From Macrotrachela quadricornifera (taxonomy: Eukaryota; Rotifera; Eurotatoria; Philodinida; Philodinidae): DNA of 64,000 nucleotides. The notes below the pieces were generated by a model, which searched no databases, was not told where the DNA came from, and saw only the letters and a list, made by a program, of their open reading frames with translations. The stretch lies in the NCBI GenBank assembly GCA_022393335.1, contig JAJEKB010020892.1, positions 317,251-381,250 of the forward strand, written 5' to 3'. The first letter of the stretch is position 1. Every line of letters begins with the position of its first letter. Shown here one piece after another: positions 57,193-64,000 of this stretch. Both the position numbers and the translations under genes were made by a program.

Positions 57193-60100
57193 TTTATAAA
57201 ATTGACTTTTTTGGTCATATGTTGAAGAAAAAAATCACGAATAGAAAGAATTTTTGTTGTTTCTTCTTTTTTCATTGATATATTATTACACAAATGTCTC
57301 TCATTGGTACTTTGCGAAGATCTCTCTAAGATTTTGATGAATATATATATATATATATATGAATTCTCTTAGAAAATAATCTGCGCAATTTTCGACAAAA
57401 CCTGTCGAAACAAGTAATAGATGCGAGACTCAATTTTAATGGAATTTTTATGTGTACTCTTTCTTATAAAGATCAAAAGAAGAGATTTGGATAGGATAGG
57501 AAGTGTTCATGAGCCAGTATTCTTATAAAGCGAGTTGAAACTATTGATCACTCTTGTTCTATGTCTCGAGCATTCCAGTAAAATAATTTTGTTAACAAAT
57601 TTGAATATGTAATCATTTTCCATTGAATAAAACATTCTTGAAATGAAAATAGCGGAGATCAAAGAAGATATTTTAAATATTAATACCGTTTGCATGCGTT
57701 CGAACGTGTCTAAAAGATTTTATCATCTGTACTGGAACGCAATCAGATTTCCAAACGACTTTGTGCACGTTTATTTCTTTGTGTATCGCACCGAGTGTTA
57801 ACTACATGGTCAGAATCATCAGTTTAAGTATATTTTATTCATCGAAACTTTATTAGTCTTATAATAAATAATGTTCAGATGACGTTAAAATAGATAAAAA
57901 TTTAATTAAACGTACAGCAAATAATAAATATTTATCTACAGTTTATATGAATAATAATCTATTCATTAAATTCTTCGACCAAAATTCTTTACCTACTTAT
58001 CAATAAAATAAAAAACTCGTAATATTAATTATGTATAGCAGACGATAAAAAAACCTATACTATCTTATTAAAAAAATAATAAAATAACTGAAAACTGATG
58101 TTACGTGATAAATATGCTAACTTCGAAAAATATAAGATGCAGGCAACGCAAAATTCGAGTGAAATTTATTTTTGCTTTTTTTTATATTTGAATCGATAGA
58201 GCATGAGCTACTAATGATGATGAACTACTTTCTAGTCTTTTCTGAAGCTGTTTTCTAGTCAAAAACTACAATGAACCTCGGTTTTCTCCAAAACCAGTTT
58301 TTTTGACAAAATATGCAACAATCACCGTTTTTTTTTCCTGGAAGTTTTAGAAAATATTATTTTCAGATTCAGCACTAAAAACCGATTCGAGAAAAGGTCT
58401 GAAATACGTACTAACTCAAAAATTCTTCTTATGGTGGTACTTCTAATATCTTCCATTACATTATTGATAGGTTGATCTAGCAAATCTATCTAGTTTTTCT
58501 AAGGAAGTGAGAGAGCCAATATTTTTTTTTTTGTTTGAATCTTCATATCAGCCCTCATAAAAGTACGCATCGTTTTTATTTTGTTCTATTTTCTCTATGG
58601 AGTAAAATTCGTTTTACTGATGGTGTAGGAAAATCGGAGAGGTCATTCTGGTGGTAACACAATTATTTTTCATTCAAATCAAATGAACATGTTCTAAAGA
58701 TATCACTTTATATAATCTAGATCTCTGTAGTCACACTATCTTTTCTAGATGTCGTAATCATTTTACCTCTTTGTATTGATGATATCAGGCTCTCTTTTTG
58801 TTTGCCGCTCTCATCTATAAATCGATCTTTTTCATCTGAAATAAAAATGCAATAACTTAATGATCCTTTCCTGTTGCAATAGCTATTTATCAGTTACATT
58901 TAAGAAAATCCTTCCGTTCCTGGTGTTTTTGGCGAACGGCTTGGCCGAACTTTTTGCAACTTTCAGGGGTTGATACATCTCAATGACTACATCAAAAGTT
59001 GTCAGAGATGTAAAATTCCGAGAAGCCTCCTTCTATGTTTTTGAGATCCCAAGACCCAAAAAGTGATCGACAGCTTCTCCTCCCCACCACACAAATCTGC
59101 AGATTTCATTGTTTTGAGCTGTAATTTTTTTTAGGAGCACTTCGACCTAAACAGGATGAGTGTATTTTTTTGAAAAACTCCAAAAATTTACGTAAGGAGA
59201 AGCAAATTACTGAAAACCTCGTTGAAAACCTGTTTTTTCGAAAAGCTAACATTTTTCGGAGGCCTGCCAAATTTGATAGGAACAAGAATGAGAGAAACAA
59301 AAAAAACACCCACCTCAATTAAGTTAAAAATTTTTAGTCCAATCGGCGCAACCATTTGGGAGAAAAAGGGAAAAAACCTGGTTTTTGATACCTAAAAACC
59401 GATTTAGAAAAGAATTAAAAAAAAGATTTTTTTTCTTCGGTTGGAAGAGTGGTCCTCTTAAAGCATGGTAGATGCCAGAGGTCTTAATGGGCTGGATCTG
59501 AGAAAATCGGCTCATCGTTATCGAGATTTGGCCCATCCCATAGGCCAGTTATCAGTTAAAAGTTTGTGTCGAAGATAGTTTTATTTGCCAACATAAATCC
59601 AAACTCAAAACCTATTTAACTAGTTTCAGTGATTTTCTCAGTTTGAATAGACTTGAAAAAAACACGAACTTAAGATTTTCAATTTTATCTTTAAGTGCGA
59701 TTTATATAGTTTAATATAGAACATATTTTCCAATATTTCCTTGGCATTATTTTAATTGGTGGTATGATAAAAGTCATCGTGAGAAAATATGAAATCAATA
59801 ACCCTTGCTCCTGTCAAGTGAAGCATCTCCCTTAAAAGCAACATGTTTACTGAGTAAAAACTTATGACCACTAGAAACTGCAGGCGTTCAGCTTAATTTC
59901 TAATCTTATACTAAATAATAAAGTATGTTTTCTAGATTCAAAATTTTTTAACAAAGCACGTGGGCGCAGAGAACCACAAAACGATCCTGGTCGCTTTTTA
60001 CCAAACATTCACCTACTGTTCATGAGAGACATCTAGTTCGACGCATAATGAAATAATGGGTCTTCGGATACCATTTAATACCTCACTCCACTCATCCGTT

Positions 60101-60650
60101 TCTGTGACATATATTAAGAAAAAACGACCCTTTTTTACGTATGTCGTTCTTTTACAAGCAACGGTATGTGACTAGAGTTCTTTCATGAATAAATTTGCCT
60201 CCAGAAGTACGATAGCATTTTTTACGGACCACAAAATGGCATAATTGAGATGCGTTGATTTTCTTACTCATATTTTTTTAAAACCGTTCACTGTGCGAAG
60301 TAGTCACGAAAAATTGTTCATGCAACGCAGTTCAAACTATCTGCTATCATCATGGATAACGAGTGTTGAACTACATCTCCGTAATGTATTACATACAGAT
60401 GGACAGTGAAGAGACTATCTACACTGATTATAACATTTAGAAAGGACGTCGAAAATTTCTCTCTTTCCTGCATTCGATTCAACTATATAATTCCGGTGAG
60501 TGCATGCTATTAGACAATTTTATGTTAGCCCCTTGAAATGGGAGGGCTAGACAATATCTATCAAAATCGAAAAATACTTCCATTTACAGTAGAAATGCTA
60601 GACGCCCCTTCTCCCTCCAAGCCAAGAAAAAATGCTTAATTAAAATGACC
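57193..60650. other. Intergenic DNA
   Basis: No gene recognised. A TA microsatellite lies at 57341-57360. The phrase AAAACCnGnTTTT recurs around 58275-59400, perhaps from a decayed repeat family. Confidence 0.4.
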
Positions 60651-60659
60651 GCAGCCGTT

Positions 60660-61660
60660 AAATCGATCCATTCTTCAAGAAGAAATTCTTCATCGATCTT
60701 CCTGCTCATAAACAAACATCAAAAAAAGTTAGAAACATATAGGTCATTTTCTTTTTCCATTCTAACAACACTCGCAGAAATAAATTTTTCTTGACAGAAA
60801 TGTAAAACATGCAAACAGAACTTCTTCATCCATTTCCATGTTCACAAGCAGATGTCAAAAAGAATTAGAGAGATACGTATCACTTTATTTTTTCACTCAA
60901 AGGAAATTTTTTAGTAGTAAAAAAAATTTTCTCGGCAGAAATGTAAAATATTCAAGCAGAACTTCTTCATCAATTTCTATGTTCATAAGCAGATGTCGAA
61001 ACAGGTTTTGAGAGAAATCTACCTTTTTTGTTCATTGCAAGAGTGGTTTCAAGAAAATACGCTTTGTTTGTATCGAATCTGTGAATATTTCCCTATGGAC
61101 CCTGTTTTGCCTGAATAGTTGCTTTTCAACAGGATTTGCCGTGGTACAATTGTTTCATGCTCACCTTTTCTCCGGCAGCTTCTCATATTTGCCTCGTATA
61201 AATTGACGGGCATATTAATCTCTGCTCTCCTCTGATTAGACTTCATCCTGTTCGGGTTCTTCACGTTTGCCATCTTCCTCGCGTCAATTTCCACCCTAGT
61301 TCTCATATACGCTAAGTTGGACCAGAATCTGTACTTTCACCACCACCAACAGGCTAAAACAATGATGAGAACTAGTGCAGGTAGGAAACAAATTTTGCCG
61401 AGAGTGGATATCGCGGAAGAAATTATCTGAACCGGAACTGTTGCGTTAGCAAGTATCTTCAAAGTGAAAATCTTTCATGCATATGGGCACTCCTAGGAGA
61501 AGTCTGAAAGATTTAGAGAGATAGATCAATTTTCTTTTTCACTAAAAGGAAAACTTTTTGATATCAAGCTCGCATATTTTCTGAGAAGAAATCCTTGATC
61601 CTTATTGACAGTCATAAAGAGAAGTCTATAGCTTTTCTTACAAGAAGAAATTTAAAAGAC
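60660..61660. repeat. ~140-bp tandem repeat, partly diverged
   Basis: Units beginning AGAACTTCTTCATC, followed by ATGTTCATAAGCAGATGTC and ending in an AGAAATGTAAAA phrase, start near 60677, 60817 and 60957. A more diverged copy (AGGAGAAGTCTGAAAGATTTAGAGAGATA...) lies at about 61490-61640. The intervening 61030-61480 is unlike the units. No gene is evident; a short minus-strand frame at 61049-61306 lacks domain support. Confidence 0.65.
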
Positions 61661-61949
61661 TGACACTTCATTCCATTTGTCTGTATTGAAACATTTCTCA
61701 TTGAGAGAAAAACCAGTACTATTATAATTGCGACATACCTACAATATTCAATGGTAGATTATATGCACTCATATATATTTTTGTCTTTTTCTTTCTTTCT
61801 ATCGCTACTTGTCAAAGCATTAATGCTTCAAAGAAAAATCATTTCTCTTTAAATTGAAATGTATGTGATAGAACTGTATATACCATATTATATAAAATTT
61901 TTCTTCGTTCCATTTCTCCTTGAAATGTATAACTTTATATGGATTGATG

Positions 61950-62045
61950 AAACAGAGATGGGCACGTCTGAATGGCACGGTGGTCATAGAGCAAGCGCCC
62001 AGACAGAGTAGGTCGATGGTTCAAGTCCACCGTTGAGAGATTTTT
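61950..62045 (+). ncRNA. tRNA-like sequence with B-box and T-run
   Basis: Reads TGGCACGGTGGTCATAGAGC (D-arm-like, A-box) and GATGGTTCAAGTCCACC (T-arm with a good B-box), ending in ATTTTTATC that could terminate polymerase III. The ~72-base spacing fits a tRNA, but the anticodon arm lacks U33 and the acceptor stem pairs poorly, so it is probably a tRNA pseudogene or SINE head. Confidence 0.35.
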
Positions 62046-62399
62046 ATCTTTGAGATTTATATTTTTGGCATTATTCAGATTAAACGAAAAGTCGAAGTAT
62101 TTAACGTTCTTTCTTAGTACAAATAAGAACAATTTTGTAAAATAGGTTATTTATGTTTGAAAGTTTTATTTGACAATTCAATATGCACTCTGTCATTTTG
62201 GTTTATCTGAAAATGACTATGACGTTGATTTTGAAGAAACGGAAATTGATGTTTTTTAAGAGGAAATAATTAGCTTACTAAAGTAAATTTAATGTCTTTC
62301 TCTAATTCTATTTTGTAGAAAAATCTTCCTTCTTTTTCTCAGGTTGTAGCATGACAAAACTATTTCATTGTATTTAGTTATAGATCAAAAGCTTCGAAG

Positions 62400-63715
62400 A
62401 TGTTCTCCTGGTATATTCCTGTTGATATCTTGATAATTATTATTTCATTACTCACAGCTATTTTGGCTTTAATTTTCATTCTAATCATTATATTTAATCG
62501 GTCTCTTCGCAAACTAGCAACTGTTCTTTCATCACATACATGTCTATCTATAGCATTCTTTTCTCTAACGATCACATTAATTGCAGTCCATCAGTATCAA
62601 TGCGACACGACAAATACTGCTGACAGCATGGTGTGCAATGATTCCTTCTGTATCATTCGAAACTATTTGAATGTGGTTGGTACGACATGGGCACTGTATT
62701 CATTGTTGATACAAGCTTTTCATCGCTATCTAACTGTTATTTATCCATCAAAATTATTTTTCAAAACATATCGTTTCTATTCTCTGATAATTTTAATTCA
62801 ATTCCTGCTTTCATCGTCCATTCCATGTCCATTTCACTTTATCATGTCAACTATTCAATATGATCCTTATAATTATGTTTGTATTACGACTGATACGAGA
62901 AAGTAAGAGAAAGTGACTAATTTCTTTCGGATAAATTTTGACGGGAATGTGATAGAGAATGTCAGTAACGAACATTTTGTTTTATCCATTGAAAGCCATT
63001 TAAATCGATCATTGGATACTATCTACCTTTCTTCATCTAAAAACGGATCGATTGTTTTCTTAGGTATGTAATTAATGAGTTCATTCTCAGAAGATTTTCC
63101 AGAAACACGGTGGAGAATAGTCACTTGACCACATGTTCGTTAACACATTCTTGTTGAAAATTCTTGAGAACATAAACTTTCTGCTCTTATTTATTTTCAT
63201 ATTACTATAATAGTTCAAAAGATGGAAGTGCTATTATTATAAACATTTACCGGCAGCTTGTATTTTTCGTCATTCCAGTTGTAACGATATTCTCCATCTA
63301 TCTCAAACTAGTCCTGCATGTAAGGAAGATAAATCGGCAGTCAACAGCTGTAACAATAGTACAAAAAGCTAGGCACGAACTAAGAATGATGCTACGTATT
63401 ATTATCGTGTTCATAATCTTGGGACTTGGTTCATTAGTTGGATTTGTTTTCGGTTTTATGGATACACCACCACTCTATCGATGGCGAATCTATTATCTAA
63501 ACTTAGTTATATCGGGTTCTGCCTGTATATTGTCAATGTTTTTTCTAACAACATCACTTAAACAATGGCTTATGCGATGGTACAACTCAATAAATACTAA
63601 TGCAAATCGAGTTCAAGTGGTAACAATTCAACCATCTACTTTCAGACAGAGACAAATACAGAACAGTATTCCGACTGTTAAAATCAAGAATGCATATAAT
63701 ATTAGTCAATTTTAA
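62400..63715 (+). CDS. Rhodopsin-like seven-transmembrane receptor
   Basis: Two exons, 62400-62902 and 63214-63715, joined across a 311-bp intron (AA|GTAAGA ... AATAG|T, phase 2), giving 334 residues. Exon 1 carries TM1-TM4 (VDILIIIISLLTAILALIFI; LSIAFFSLTITLIAV; WALYSLLIQAFHRYL; FYSLIILIQFLLSSSIP). The sequence HRYLTVIYP stands at the end of TM3 in place of the E/DRY motif. Exon 2 carries TM5 (LVFFVIPVVTIFSIYL), TM6 (MLRIIIVFIILGLGSLVGF) and TM7 (YLNLVISGSACILSMFFL) with a short basic tail. Cys residues in the first extracellular loops could form the usual disulphide. It is a plasma-membrane G-protein-coupled receptor with unknown ligand. The size fits the class A minimum. Confidence 0.82.
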
Positions 63716-64000
63716 CTAGTTACATGAGTGTTTTAATAAATGTTAGTGAAAATCAGTTATACCGGAAGATTCAAAAGTTCCTTACGAAAAGTTTTTCCGT
63801 ATATCTTTACTATTTGATTTAACTTTATCAACAATTTTTTCTCAAATGATACGTAGATACACTAACGAGGGAACTTTCCCAACTGTCAAATCATTTTTTA
63901 AATAAAATCCACTGGGTTCTAGGTTATCGGCTATGCTGATTCCGAATATGGACACATGAGAAATGCTGCTAGGCCTTCGCTCTAGAGTTATAGCTATTTT
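63716..64000. other. 3' flank to window end
   Basis: No gene seen. GAGGGAACTTTCCCA at about 63865 weakly resembles the end of the long-TIR element at 21629. Confidence 0.35.

Noticed and set aside
61049..61306. 85-residue basic minus-strand frame
   Set aside because: No recognisable domain and it sits between tandem-repeat units; not supported as a gene.
1..64000. CRISPR arrays, telomere repeats, spliced-leader sequence, rRNA
   Set aside because: Looked for regular direct repeats with unique spacers, TGTGGG-type arrays, the rotifer spliced-leader phrase and rRNA words; none found.

Overview
The window looks like a gene-poor, AT-rich (roughly 30% GC by eye) stretch of a metazoan genome, most likely a bdelloid rotifer such as Rotaria or a relative. 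That assignment is inference. It rests on very short spliceosomal introns (about 50-100 bp), 7TM receptor, FEM1-like, F-box, NHL-repeat and LamG genes typical of rotifer accessory gene sets, an intronless beta-helix/bulb-lectin gene that looks horizontally acquired, and a dense mix of small DNA elements with one tyrosine-recombinase retrotransposon. No telomere repeat, rRNA or intact tRNA was seen.

Layout. 1.2-2.7 kb: a broken leucine-rich-repeat gene with an ADP-ribosyltransferase-like C-terminus. 2.8-3.8 kb: a fossil mariner transposon. 8.8-10.6 kb: an intact choline-transporter-like (SLC44/CTL) gene. 11.2 kb: a foldback repeat. 11.98-17.48 kb: a PAT-like retroelement with split direct repeats (A1-gag-RT/RNaseH-YR-B1-A2-spacer-B2) and a minisatellite in the spacer. 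19.1-19.4 kb: a hAT-like MITE. 20.1-21.3 kb: a membrane protein with a PARP-like domain. 21.6-25.5 kb: a 2.8-kb long-TIR element with no gene, a coding relic and another foldback. 28.0-29.8 kb: a secreted beta-helix plus bulb-lectin protein. 32.6-33.3 kb: a decayed SAR1-type GTPase. 34.1-34.4 kb: a palindromic Tc1/mariner-type MITE. 35.9-36.4 kb: a GNAT acetyltransferase.

38.0-40.9 kb (minus): a three-exon gene joining a FEM1-like ankyrin/TPR region to a nucleotidyltransferase domain. 42.8-45.4 kb: a nine-exon single-pass membrane protein with two LamG domains. 46.5-47.5 kb (minus): a TRAF-type RING protein. 49.3-51.1 kb (minus): an F-box/LRR protein. 52.2-52.9 kb: a short tandem repeat and a tRNA-derived SINE. 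54.5-57.2 kb: an eight-exon single-pass membrane protein with an NHL propeller. 60.7-61.7 kb: about 140-bp tandem repeats. 62.4-63.7 kb: a two-exon 7TM receptor.

The genes do not form a pathway. They fall into a ubiquitin-ligase-adaptor group (FEM1-like, RING/TRAF, F-box), a group with ADP-ribosyltransferase-like folds (two genes in the first 21 kb), and a group of surface or secreted proteins (LamG, NHL, bulb-lectin, GPCR). The two points most worth following are the FEM1-like/nucleotidyltransferase fusion and the LamG and NHL genes. The latter two carry different ectodomains on N-terminal cassettes with the same intron phases and the same total coding length (488 nt) up to the membrane-spanning exon.
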